Shown piece after piece: positions 7,738 through 15,213 of a stretch of 15,320 nucleotides of DNA. Within the stretch, counting starts at the first letter, position 1. Each line of letters opens with the position of its first letter. The notes below the pieces were generated by a model. That model had not been told where the DNA came from and did no database searches. It saw nothing but the letters and a program-made list of their open reading frames with translations. Both the position numbers and the translations under genes were made by a program. Location: positions 1 through 15,320 of the forward strand of contig DATJFQ010000084.1 in NCBI GenBank assembly GCA_035495555.1, given 5' to 3'. This stretch comes from DATJFQ01 sp035495555. Lineage in GTDB: Bacteria; Acidobacteriota; Vicinamibacteria; Vicinamibacterales; 2-12-FULL-66-21.

Positions 7738-9365
7738 CGCTTCGCCGCAAAGCGCTTGAAAAAGCTGTCTGCGTTCCACGTCGGACGGGAGGGATCGTTG
7801 GCGACTCTCTGCAACAGGCCCATAATCACGCGGTCGAACTTTGCCGCCGCGTCGACGTCGACCGGCTGCTTCAGGTCGTCGTTCGGTTTGTGGTAGACGT
7901 CGCGCACCCAGTTACGGCGGGTCTGTTCGTCCGGCGAGCCGAACTCGTAGCCGAATTTGAACGCGAGCGACGGAATGCCGCGCCGGATGAAGCTGTATTG
8001 ATCGCTGCGGATGAAGCGGTTCTGTTCGGGTTCGCGGTCCGTCTGGACGTCGACGCCTTCGGCCTTCGCCGCCGCACGCACTGTTTCACCCAGAGACGAC
8101 TCGGTCAGACCCTGCACCTCGATGACCTTCAACGGGTACAGCGGCAGGAACATATCGAGGTTGATGTCCGCCACGATCCTGTCGAACGGGACCGTCGGAT
8201 GCGCCGCGAAATACTTCGACCCGAGCTCTCCCTTTTCTTCCGCCGTGACGGTCATGAAGATGATCGATCGTTTCGTGACCGCCCCGGACGCCTTCAGGTG
8301 ACGCGCAATCTCGATGACCGACGCCACGCCTGACGCGTCATCCATCGCTCCGTTGTAGATCGAATCGCCGTTGAACGGCCGCCCGACGCCGACGTGATCG
8401 AGGTGAGCCGACATCACGACGTACTCCGATTTCAACTCCGGATCGGCGCCCTCGAAGATCCCGACGATGTTCGCGGATTCGAGCGGTTTGGTCTCGAGCG
8501 TCGCGCGGACCCGCAGCGTGCCGGGCAGCGCGAAACGGGGCAGCGGCTTCTTCTCTCGCACGAGGCCCGCGATCTCGTCCAGCGTGTGGCCACTCCCCTC
8601 CAGCAGCTTTTCTGCCCCCTGACGCGTCACGTTGAGCGACACCTGTTCGCCGGCCGAGTCCTGAAGATCGCGATCGGCAAGCACGACGACGGGCTGGGGC
8701 GTGGGCGCGCCATTCCCGCGTCCTGCACCGCTCGCGGCTGCGCCGGCGGTCTGCTGGTTCGGCTGAGTCGCTCGGCCCTGGGCCGCAGGATTGGCCGGCA
8801 GCGTCGCGATCCCGATGGCGCCGGCCTTCCTCAGCACCGCCCAGCGTTCCGCGGTGGAACTGACGTGAGACCGCACGTTGTCGGAAATGGCGGCCGGCAC
8901 CGGGGCCGTCACGTACACCGCGATCTTGCCGTGCAGATCGAGACCGGCGAGATCGTCCCAGTTCGCCTCGGGAATGGAGAGGCCGTAGCCCACGAACACC
9001 ATCGGCGCGTCGATCGATCCGTTGAGTTCGCCGCGGGCGCTCATCGTCGCATCCTCACGCGGCACGAGCGGCTCTTCGTGACCATCGCGCACCAGGGTCA
9101 GCGACGATTCTTCCGGCACGAGGGTCCGCGCCTCGAGCTTCACCGCCTGGCGATATCCGTCGGTGCCGCCAGGCTTGAGGCCGATCTCCTTGAACTGCTG
9201 CTCGACGTATCCCGCCGCCTTTTCGAACCCGGGGCTTCCGACGTTTCGCCCCTGCAATGCGTCGTCCGCAAGGAACTGCACATGCTGCCACCAGCGCTGG
9301 CCATCGGTGGCGGCGGGCTGGAGAACGAGGAGGGCCGTCGCGAGAATCAGGTAACGCGTTTTCAT
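7734..9365 (-). CDS. Exported M28 family zinc metallopeptidase
   Basis: A 543-residue secreted aminopeptidase/carboxypeptidase-type enzyme of family M28. Residues 1-22 are a Sec signal peptide. Residues about 24-65 form the usual N-terminal helix pair (FLADDALQGRNVGSPGFEKAA). A PA-like insert occupies about 100-250 (FVGYGLSIPEANWDDLAGLDLHGKIAV, and later VVVLADRDL), including a Gln/Ala/Gly-rich loop at 195-222. The catalytic core carries both zinc sites: H321 in SAHLDHVG, D342/D343 in GAMDDASG, E376/E377 in AEEKGELGS, D404 in INLDM, and H492 in VYHKPNDD, so the enzyme appears complete and active. The preceding propeller gene ends 37 bases upstream on the same strand, so co-transcription is likely. 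The stop lies inside the last heptamer of the downstream repeat array. It probably trims peptides in the periplasm or outside the cell; specificity is unknown. Confidence 0.93.
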   Translation of the reverse strand: MKTRYLILATALLVLQPAATDGQRWWQHVQFLADDALQGRNVGSPGFEKAAGYVEQQFKEIGLKPGGTDGYRQAVKLEARTLVPEESSLTLVRDGHEEPLVPREDATMSARGELNGSIDAPMVFVGYGLSIPEANWDDLAGLDLHGKIAVYVTAPVPAAISDNVRSHVSSTAERWAVLRKAGAIGIATLPANPAAQGRATQPNQQTAGAAASGAGRGNGAPTPQPVVVLADRDLQDSAGEQVSLNVTRQGAEKLLEGSGHTLDEIAGLVREKKPLPRFALPGTLRVRATLETKPLESANIVGIFEGADPELKSEYVVMSAHLDHVGVGRPFNGDSIYNGAMDDASGVASVIEIARHLKASGAVTKRSIIFMTVTAEEKGELGSKYFAAHPTVPFDRIVADINLDMFLPLYPLKVIEVQGLTESSLGETVRAAAKAEGVDVQTDREPEQNRFIRSDQYSFIRRGIPSLAFKFGYEFGSPDEQTRRNWVRDVYHKPNDDLKQPVDVDAAAKFDRVIMGLLQRVANDPSRPTWNADSFFKRFAAKR

Positions 9366-9397
9366 GGCGGCATGAAATTGTATCGGAGCCTGCCGCC
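9366..9397 (-). other. Inverted repeat abutting the peptidase start codon
   Basis: ggcggca (9366-9372) and tgccgcc (9391-9397) are exact reverse complements separated by 18 bases. On the minus-strand message the 7-bp stem would end directly against the peptidase ATG, where a ribosome site should be. No good Shine-Dalgarno is seen for this gene. It could limit translation initiation, but a 7-bp GC match with a long loop can arise by chance. Confidence 0.3.
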
Positions 9398-9402
9398 AGG
9401 CA

Positions 9403-10299
9403 TCACCTCACGTGGGGGTCGGCGTCGGTGCCGGGGTTGTTCGTGACGTTCGTCGGCGCCGATCCGTCGGCGTTCATCACGAAGATTTCGGTGTCGAGGC
9501 CCGTGGAGGGCCGGAAGGTCGTGAAGTAGATCTGCCGGCCATTGGCCGACCACGACGGCGCGCGACTGTTCCAGTCGGCGTCGATATCGCCGGGATCCTT
9601 CGGCGTCAGGTTGACCTGCCCGGTGCCATCCGCGTTCATCAGGAACACGGACGGATACCCGTCCCGCGTGCTCATGAATGCGATCTGCTGACCGTTGGGC
9701 GACCAGGAGGGCATCTGGTTGAGCGGCGCCGCGTTTGTCAGCCGCTCGGTCGTGCCGTCGATCAGATCCAGCACGTAGATGTCGGTGTCTCGCCTGAACG
9801 CAATCTTTTGGCCGTTCGGGGACCACTCCGGATACTGATCGACGCCGGCATGACTGGTCAGGCGTGTCACGTTTCCGCCGTCGCGATCCATCACGTAAAT
9901 CTCGAAACCGGGATCGTCGCGGTTGCTGTGAAAGACGATGTGCTGCCCGTCCGGCGACCAGCGCGCCCAGCCTTCGTTTGCCGGATTGTTCGTGAGGTTC
10001 ACCGGCGTGCCGCCTCTCGAATCGACGATGTAAATGTCGTTGTTGCCGCTGCGATTGGAAGTAAAGATGATGTCCCGGCCGTCCGGGGAGATCGCGGGAT
10101 CCACGTCCGAGGCGGGACTGTTGGTGATCCGTACCGGGTCGGCGCCGTCCGGATCCATGACGTAAATCTCGTTGTTGCCGGTGCGGGCGCTGAAGAAGGC
10201 CACGCTTCCGGGAATTCCCCCGTCGTGCTGCGCAGCCGTTCGCACCGCGGCGCCCACAGTGATGAGGAGGACGGCCGCAAGAATCAGGCGATTGCTCAT
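9403..10299 (-). CDS. Secreted TolB-like (PD40/WD40-like) six-bladed beta-propeller protein
   Basis: A 298-residue protein with a Sec signal peptide (hydrophobic LILAAVLLITVGAAV, likely cleavage in RTAAQ near residue 23) followed by six PD40 repeats and nothing else. Each repeat pairs an SPDG-type turn with a Ser/Asn-rich strand and an IYVMD-type strand: ISPDGRDIIFTSNRSGNND, WSPDGQHIVFHSNRDD, WSPNGQKIAFRRDT, WSPNGQQIAFMSTRDG and WSANGRQIYFTTF, with an incomplete first blade at about 32-52 that probably closes the ring. This is the propeller seen in TolB and in DPP-IV-like peptidases, and such modules bind proteins or peptides. There is no catalytic domain. The start is supported by AAGGAG seven bases upstream. 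It is divergent from the regulator/kinase operon, whose kinase carries the same repeat type, and it lies 37 bases upstream of the M28 peptidase, its likely operon partner. Confidence 0.9.
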   Translation of the reverse strand: MSNRLILAAVLLITVGAAVRTAAQHDGGIPGSVAFFSARTGNNEIYVMDPDGADPVRITNSPASDVDPAISPDGRDIIFTSNRSGNNDIYIVDSRGGTPVNLTNNPANEGWARWSPDGQHIVFHSNRDDPGFEIYVMDRDGGNVTRLTSHAGVDQYPEWSPNGQKIAFRRDTDIYVLDLIDGTTERLTNAAPLNQMPSWSPNGQQIAFMSTRDGYPSVFLMNADGTGQVNLTPKDPGDIDADWNSRAPSWSANGRQIYFTTFRPSTGLDTEIFVMNADGSAPTNVTNNPGTDADPHVR

Positions 10300-10306
10300 A
10301 GAGAGA

Positions 10307-10312
10307 CTCCTT
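10307..10312 (-). promoter_or_regulatory. Shine-Dalgarno site of the secreted propeller gene
   Basis: On the minus strand AAGGAG stands seven bases before the ATG at 10299. It overlaps the TTG at 10311 from which the divergent plus-strand regulator frame opens, which argues against that TTG as the regulator's start. Confidence 0.7.
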
Positions 10313-10369
10313 GAAAACCCATCGAAGGCATTCTCGGAGGTGCGCTGCCGGAAGTCCTTGGGAAGTGCT

Positions 10370-10375
10370 TATAAT
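10370..10375 (+). promoter_or_regulatory. Candidate -10 box (TATAAT) for the regulator/kinase operon
   Basis: A perfect TATAAT, conspicuous in GC-rich DNA, lies 16 bases upstream of the GTG at 10392. No good -35 is found 16-18 bases further upstream. A transcript from here would start near 10382, giving a leader of about 10 bases, that is, a nearly leaderless message. The site is in the divergent gap, so it may also influence the propeller gene. Confidence 0.4.
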
Positions 10376-10391
10376 CCGCTTGGATTCACCG

Positions 10392-11054
10392 GTGACCGTC
10401 TCCTTCGGTCGCTTCACGCTCGACACGGGAGCCAGAGAGCTCCTCGCCGCGGGCGCGCCTGTCCACCTGTCGCCGAAAGCGCTCGATCTCCTGGCGCTGC
10501 TCGTCACAAAGAGACCTGCGGCTGTGTCGAAGGCACAGATCCACGATCAGCTCTGGCCTGACGCTTTCGTATCGGACAACAATCTGCCGGTCCTCATTGG
10601 CGAAATCCGAGCGGCACTCGGCGAGGATGCGCGCCGCCCCGTCTTCATCCGCACCGTGCAGCGGTTTGGGTATGCGTTCATGGGGCCCGTATCAGAGCAG
10701 CCGCGACGTAATCCTGCGCCCGAAGCGGCGTGCTGGATCGCATGGCGGGGTGAACGCACATTCCTCAAGGCCGGTGAGAACGTCCTGGGTCGCGAACCGT
10801 CTTCTGACGTCCGGGTGGACGCGGTCGGCGTCTCCCGCCGCCATGCGCTCGTCGTCGTCAACGCGGACGGCGTTCTTCTGCGGGACCTGGCGAGCAAGAA
10901 CGGAACGTTCGTCGACGACCGCCGCGTAGCGTCGGAAGTCCCCCTGAACGACGGCGACGAGATCCGCCTCGGACCGATTCCGCTGACGTTCCGCCGCATC
11001 TCGGGCGTGACATCCACGCAAACGGTGCGCACACCTCCTGAAAGGAAGCCCTGA
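10392..11054 (+). CDS. Winged-helix (OmpR/CadC-type) DNA-binding domain fused to FHA domain; transcription regulator
   Basis: A 220-residue two-domain regulator. Residues about 5-98 are a Trans_reg_C winged helix: FGRFTLDTGARELL, LSPKALDLLALLV, LWPDAFVSDNNLPVLIGEIRAALG (recognition helix about 63-77) and the wing hairpin FIRTVQRFGYAF. Residues about 115-203 are an FHA domain with its phosphothreonine-binding landmarks intact: GRE (133-135), SRRH (148-151) and SKNGTF (168-173). There is no receiver domain, so input probably comes through FHA binding of a phosphothreonine. The frame is open from a TTG at 10311, but that codon sits in the ribosome site of the divergent gene and the extra residues look non-conserved. 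GTG 10392, downstream of a TATAAT, fits the domain start; GTG 10365 and TTG 10380 are alternatives. The TGA overlaps the kinase ATG (TGATG), implying coupling. Targets are unknown; autoregulation or control of the divergent gene is plausible. Confidence 0.88.
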   Translation: MTVSFGRFTLDTGARELLAAGAPVHLSPKALDLLALLVTKRPAAVSKAQIHDQLWPDAFVSDNNLPVLIGEIRAALGEDARRPVFIRTVQRFGYAFMGPVSEQPRRNPAPEAACWIAWRGERTFLKAGENVLGREPSSDVRVDAVGVSRRHALVVVNADGVLLRDLASKNGTFVDDRRVASEVPLNDGDEIRLGPIPLTFRRISGVTSTQTVRTPPERKP

Positions 11055-13852
11055 TGAGCGTCGATCCTCCTCCGCCAATCGGTGTCGGCTCGAGACTCGG
11101 ACATTTCACCATCACCGGTGTGCTGGGCGCCGGCGGAATGGGAGAGGTCTTCGCTGCCGAGGATACGAGGCTGAATCGCCAGGTCGCCTTGAAAGTGGTG
11201 CGGCGTGAAGTCGCCGACGATCCCGTTCGCCGCGCGCGACTGGTGCGCGAGGCGACCGCGGTCGCGCGGCTGAACCACCCGCATATCGTGACCGTCCATT
11301 CGCTCGAAGAATTCGACGGGGTGCTGTTCATCGCGATGGAGCGGATCGACGGCGTCACGCTTGCCGAGGCGCTGCCGGAGAACGGCTTCCCGCTCGAACG
11401 CGTCATGTCGCTCGCGATTCAACTGGCGGACGCGCTCGCCGCCGCACACGCGCTCGGCATCGTGCATCGCGACCTGAAGCCGGCCAACATCATGATTTCG
11501 CGCGACGGCGTACTGAAGGTGCTCGACTTCGGCCTGTCGCGGCTGGCCGTCGATCCGGATCGCCACATGGGATCGATCGAGACGCTGACGGTGGACGGCA
11601 GCGTCACCGGCACCGTGCCGTATATGTCTCCAGAGCAGATCGAAGGAGAGGAGGCCGACCAGCGTTCGGATCTCTTCTCGATGGGAATCGTACTCTTCGA
11701 ACTGGCGACCGGCCGTCGTCCCTTCAACGGAAAGACCACGCTCGCGACGCTCACGGCCATTGTCAAGGACCCGCCGGCCGACGCCAGCCTCGTCAATCCA
11801 GGGGTGCCGCGCGAGCTGGCGCGCGTCATCGACCGGTGCCTCGTCAAGGAACGGACGAAACGCATGCAGGCGGCCGTCGACCTGCGCGCGCAACTCGAAG
11901 ACCTGTCGCGCCTGTTCGAGAGCCGTAACTGGGTTTCTCTTCCCGCCCCTGGAACGCGCTTCCATGAGAAGCCCGCACCAGGATTTTTCAGGCGTTTCGC
12001 CACGCCCCTGGTGATGGCAGCAGTCGTGTTGTCGGCGGCGGGAGCGGCGGCCACGTGGTCAGCGGCGCGTTGGGCTCGTGCACCGCTGCAGGACGGTCGC
12101 GTCGTCCGGTTCGTCGTCAATCTTCCAGCCGACTCCGCGATCGTCGCCGAATTCAATCCACATATCGCACTGTCGCCCGACGGATCCGAGCTCGCCATCA
12201 CCCCGCTTCCCGGCCCGTTGTTGGTGCGGCGGCTGGACGCGCTCGACAATCGGCCGCTGTCCGCAGCAGACGCGCCCGGCTTCCGCTTCTGGGGGGCGCC
12301 GCTCTTCTCCCCCAACGGGTCGTCCATCGCATTCATCGAGGGAAACAGCACGTACTCTGCGGTGCGGCCGTTCTACACCGCGTCGCTGTCAGGCGGCGCG
12401 CCGCTCAAGCTCGCGGACTACGACGCCTTCCACCGCGGCGACTGGTCCGACGATGGATGGATCTACTGGACCGACCGGTACCCCGGAGCGATCGTGCGCA
12501 TGCCGGCTGGCGGCGGCGAGGTGCAGCCCGTTACAGCGTTGAATGCACAAGCGGGTGAGCGCTCGCACAGATTTGCGAGCGTCCTTCCGGATAATCGCGG
12601 GCTGGTCTATACCGTCGGCTACGACGGCATCGGCAGCTACGACGACGCGCGGATTGATCTGTGGGACCTGAAAACGAAAACGCACAAGACGCTCGTCGCC
12701 GGCGGCACCGCCGCGGCGTACGCCGGCGGCTATCTGGTGTATGCGCGAGCGGGAAAACTGCTGGCCGTTCCCTTCGATGCACGACGGCAGGAAGTCACGG
12801 GACAACCCTTCGAAGCACTCGATGGCGTGCTCACCAGCGGGAACACCGGCGCAGCGGAATTCTCACTCTCCCGTCACGGCGACCTGGCGTATGTTCCGGG
12901 AACGGCGACCGGCGGGCATCGGACGCTCGTCTGGGTCGACAGGACAGGGAAAGCGACTCCGCTTCCGCTCCCGTCGGCTTCCTATCTGTATCCGCGTCTG
13001 TCGCCCGACGGCCGATCGATCGCCGTGGAGATCGAGGGGCCGAACCACGACCTCTACGTCTATGACCTGGCGCGCGCCATTCTCACGAAGATTACGACCG
13101 ATGGCCAAAGCCACGATCCCGTGTGGGCACCCGACAGCAAGCGCCTCGCGTTCCGGTCGTGGGTCGCGGGGGGCATGACGATGTGGATGATGCCCGCGGA
13201 CCGCAGTGCGCCGCCATCGCGCCTCGATCCGTCCGGAACGAGACAGAGTCCCGTCTCGTTCTCGCCGGATGGGAGGTTCCTGTCGTTCGATCAAAAGGAC
13301 CGTCAGACGGGCGACGACGCCTGGGTTCTCCCTCTCGAGGCGGGCGCGAAACCGACGGCGATCGCGCAGTCGCGGTTCGGCGAAGGCTCTGCGAAATTCT
13401 CGCCCGACGGACGCTCGCTTGCCTACGCGTCCACCGAATCAGGCAAGGCGCAGGTCTACGTGCAACCCTTCCCCGGGCCGGGTCCCAAGTTGCAGGTGTC
13501 GCGCGACGGCGGCTTCGATCCCGTGTGGCGCCGTTCGGGCGGTGAGCTCTATTACCGCAGCGACAACAAGATGATGTCGGTTTCCATTTCGACGTCTCCC
13601 CGGCTCGAAGCCTCCGCACCGAAGGTGCTTTGGGAAGCGGAGTATTCCGACGGCGCGGCGTCCTCGTGCGGCATGCCCGGCGTGAGCTCGTCGAACTACG
13701 ACGTCACGGCGGACGGCCAGCGATTCCTGATGGTGCGGGATGACGATGCGAACGTGGCGGGCACGCGGGTCGTCGTCGTGCTCAATTGGATCGAAGAGCT
13801 GCAGCAGCGAGCCCGCGTTGCCGCGGCGCCTGTGCGCACGGCGGCAAGGTGA
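11054..13852 (+). CDS. Transmembrane Ser/Thr protein kinase with periplasmic TolB-like beta-propeller
   Basis: A 932-residue Hanks-type kinase. The kinase domain (about 17-285) has every key element: Gly-rich loop GAGGMG (25-30), VALK with K47, C-helix E66, HRDLKPANI with D140, K142 and N145, DFG at 158-160, and the activation-segment end GTVPYMSPEQ (186-195). One membrane helix follows at about 316-338, then a periplasmic propeller with PD40 signatures: LSPDGSELAI (373-382), FSPNGSSIAF (419-428), LSPDGRSIAV, WAPDSKRLAF, FSPDGRFLSF and FSPDGRSLAY. The C-terminus is of the form NYDVTADGQRFLMVR and VVLNWIEEL, common in such kinases. It probably senses an envelope ligand and phosphorylates cytosolic targets. 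The AAGGAAG ribosome site at 11042-11048 lies inside the upstream regulator gene, with which it overlaps. The FHA regulator is its most likely partner. Its stop abuts the convergent cyclase stop. Confidence 0.95.
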   Translation: MSVDPPPPIGVGSRLGHFTITGVLGAGGMGEVFAAEDTRLNRQVALKVVRREVADDPVRRARLVREATAVARLNHPHIVTVHSLEEFDGVLFIAMERIDGVTLAEALPENGFPLERVMSLAIQLADALAAAHALGIVHRDLKPANIMISRDGVLKVLDFGLSRLAVDPDRHMGSIETLTVDGSVTGTVPYMSPEQIEGEEADQRSDLFSMGIVLFELATGRRPFNGKTTLATLTAIVKDPPADASLVNPGVPRELARVIDRCLVKERTKRMQAAVDLRAQLEDLSRLFESRNWVSLPAPGTRFHEKPAPGFFRRFATPLVMAAVVLSAAGAAATWSAARWARAPLQDGRVVRFVVNLPADSAIVAEFNPHIALSPDGSELAITPLPGPLLVRRLDALDNRPLSAADAPGFRFWGAPLFSPNGSSIAFIEGNSTYSAVRPFYTASLSGGAPLKLADYDAFHRGDWSDDGWIYWTDRYPGAIVRMPAGGGEVQPVTALNAQAGERSHRFASVLPDNRGLVYTVGYDGIGSYDDARIDLWDLKTKTHKTLVAGGTAAAYAGGYLVYARAGKLLAVPFDARRQEVTGQPFEALDGVLTSGNTGAAEFSLSRHGDLAYVPGTATGGHRTLVWVDRTGKATPLPLPSASYLYPRLSPDGRSIAVEIEGPNHDLYVYDLARAILTKITTDGQSHDPVWAPDSKRLAFRSWVAGGMTMWMMPADRSAPPSRLDPSGTRQSPVSFSPDGRFLSFDQKDRQTGDDAWVLPLEAGAKPTAIAQSRFGEGSAKFSPDGRSLAYASTESGKAQVYVQPFPGPGPKLQVSRDGGFDPVWRRSGGELYYRSDNKMMSVSISTSPRLEASAPKVLWEAEYSDGAASSCGMPGVSSSNYDVTADGQRFLMVRDDDANVAGTRVVVVLNWIEELQQRARVAAAPVRTAAR

Positions 13853-14629
13853 TCACGCCGGAACGAGCGCCATCGCGCGAACCGGGCTGCCGCTGCCGTT
13901 CACGATCTTGAGCGGCGCCGCGATCACGATTGCACCCGTCGGCGGCAACCGATCGAGATTGCAGAGGCTCGCCAGACCGAACTTTCCGGCGCCGTGCATC
14001 GTCGTGTGATTCGGAAAAGGCGGATTGAACGTGGCGGCCTGCCCTGCATCCGTACCGATGGTTTCGACGCCGACGCCCAGCACGTCACGATCGTCCGCGA
14101 GCACCCTCGACGTGCGCACGTCGAATCCGGGGCTGTGCGGCCCGTCATCGCGTGCGTTGATGAACGCCGCTCCCGTCCGTTTGCTCCAGCCGGTGCGCAG
14201 CAGCACCCACGCGCCCTTCGGAACCCGGCCGTGCCACGCCTCCCATTGTTCCAGGCGCTCGACGGTCAGCAGGAAATCCGGGTCGCGAACCACGTCGTCG
14301 ACGACATCGATGACGCACGCCGGCCCGACGAAGCGAGACACCGGAATCGTGTCGCAGGCGTTGTCCTGCAGATCCTTTCCGGTGACCCAGTGGACCGGCG
14401 CGTCGAAGTGCGTCCCGGTATGCTCCCCGAGGCGAATGGTGTTCCAGTACCACGCCGGCCCCTGTTCGTCGTACTTCGAGATCGCGTCGATGGTGAACCC
14501 GGGCGACGGCGCGAAGACCGGCGGCAGCCCGATGACGGGTGTCGATGGCCCGAGCGGCTGCGTCAAGTCGACCACCTTCACGGTGCCGCGATTCAACTCG
14601 TCGGCCAGTTGCGCCAGCACGCTGCTCAT
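13853..14629 (-). CDS. Cyclase-family (PF04199, kynurenine formamidase-like) metal-dependent hydrolase
   Basis: A 258-residue cytosolic hydrolase. The family metal motif is complete: H70, H74 and D76 in HTGTHFDAP, with H80 four residues later in PVHW. H208 and H212 (in FPNHTTMHGAGKFG) lie where the family's later histidine is expected. The glutamate that usually follows in an ENL-x-NLDxLP context appears to be replaced here by A220 (GLASLCNLDRLP), so the second metal site may be incomplete or built differently. The frame opens at 14662, but the ATG at 14629 is preferred because it overlaps the upstream TGA (TGATG) and has GGAGG four bases before it. It is the last of three coupled minus-strand genes with a split ThDP enzyme, so it probably hydrolyses an amide, ester or cyclic compound in that pathway. 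It is not safely a kynurenine formamidase. Confidence 0.88.
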   Translation of the reverse strand: MSSVLAQLADELNRGTVKVVDLTQPLGPSTPVIGLPPVFAPSPGFTIDAISKYDEQGPAWYWNTIRLGEHTGTHFDAPVHWVTGKDLQDNACDTIPVSRFVGPACVIDVVDDVVRDPDFLLTVERLEQWEAWHGRVPKGAWVLLRTGWSKRTGAAFINARDDGPHSPGFDVRTSRVLADDRDVLGVGVETIGTDAGQAATFNPPFPNHTTMHGAGKFGLASLCNLDRLPPTGAIVIAAPLKIVNGSGSPVRAMALVPA

Positions 14630-15213
14630 CACACCTCCGCTGGTTTCCGGCGTGCGATCCATCGCCTGAATCGGAACGCATTTTCAGGAAGTTGCAGGTC
14701 CATGCCGTAGTGGTTCGGCCCGACCGCTGCCACCTTCGTCACCACGACGCTGAGGTCGTTGCGCGCGAAGGCGTCTATGGCGGCCTCGCCGAACGCCACG
14801 ATCGAATCGACGGCCGTAACGTGCTCGATGCCGGCGCCGCGGGCCATCGCCGCCAGATTCGTCACGCCCGACGTCGTGTGCGAGTCGAAGCCGCCGGTGG
14901 ACAGCAGGCTTCCATTGTCGAAGATGAAGTGGACCAGGTTCTTCGGCCCGTAGCGTGCGAGTGTCGCGAGCGTCCCAAGATTCATGAGGACCGAGCCGTC
15001 GCCGTCGAGTACGACGACCTTCTCGTGCGGCAGGTGCATGGCAAGACCGAGCCCGATCGACGACGCGAGCCCCATCGCATGCTGCAGATAGAAGAAGTTG
15101 TCGCGGTCGCCGAGGTCATACAGTTCCTGCGCGCACGCGCCCATGATCGTGACGACAGGCTTGTCGTGCAGCTCCGGATACAACATCGAGAGACACTCGG
15201 ACCGTGTGATCAC
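14629..15213 (-). CDS. ThDP-dependent decarboxylase, beta subunit (sulfopyruvate/phosphonopyruvate decarboxylase-like)
   Basis: A 194-residue protein corresponding to the pyrophosphate-binding (C-terminal) domain of a split thiamine-diphosphate enzyme of the ComDE type. It shows the conserved QHAMGLASSIGLGLA segment (about 44-58), the ThDP/Mg motif beginning GDGS (71-74) and ending DN (99-100), about 28 residues as usual, then NGSLLSTGG and HTTSGVTNLAAMARGAGI. Length is typical for the beta subunit. Such enzymes decarboxylate a 2-oxo acid such as sulfopyruvate or phosphonopyruvate; which one is used here cannot be told. The start is GTG at 15213, whose GTGA overlaps the stop of the upstream partner subunit. 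The stop overlaps the ATG of the cyclase-family gene. GGAAG lies about seven bases before the start. No signal peptide is seen. The class is firm, the substrate open. Confidence 0.88.
   Translation of the reverse strand: MITRSECLSMLYPELHDKPVVTIMGACAQELYDLGDRDNFFYLQHAMGLASSIGLGLAMHLPHEKVVVLDGDGSVLMNLGTLATLARYGPKNLVHFIFDNGSLLSTGGFDSHTTSGVTNLAAMARGAGIEHVTAVDSIVAFGEAAIDAFARNDLSVVVTKVAAVGPNHYGMDLQLPENAFRFRRWIARRKPAEV

Noticed and set aside
8394..9446. A 350-codon plus-strand frame opposite the M28 peptidase.
   Set aside because: It has shadow composition (Arg, His, Leu-rich) and no signal or domain, while the opposite strand encodes an intact metallopeptidase.
9412..10314. A 300-codon plus-strand frame opposite the secreted propeller.
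   Set aside because: Its repeated HHVNL-like pieces are simply the antisense of the PD40 repeats; it is not an independent repeat protein.
10311..10391. Upstream TTG start giving a 247-residue regulator.
   Set aside because: The TTG overlaps the ribosome site of the divergent gene, the added residues are not part of the winged helix, and a TATAAT lies downstream of it.
10547..11965. A 472-codon minus-strand frame opposite the FHA regulator and kinase.
   Set aside because: It spans two well-supported plus-strand genes and shows no domain of its own.
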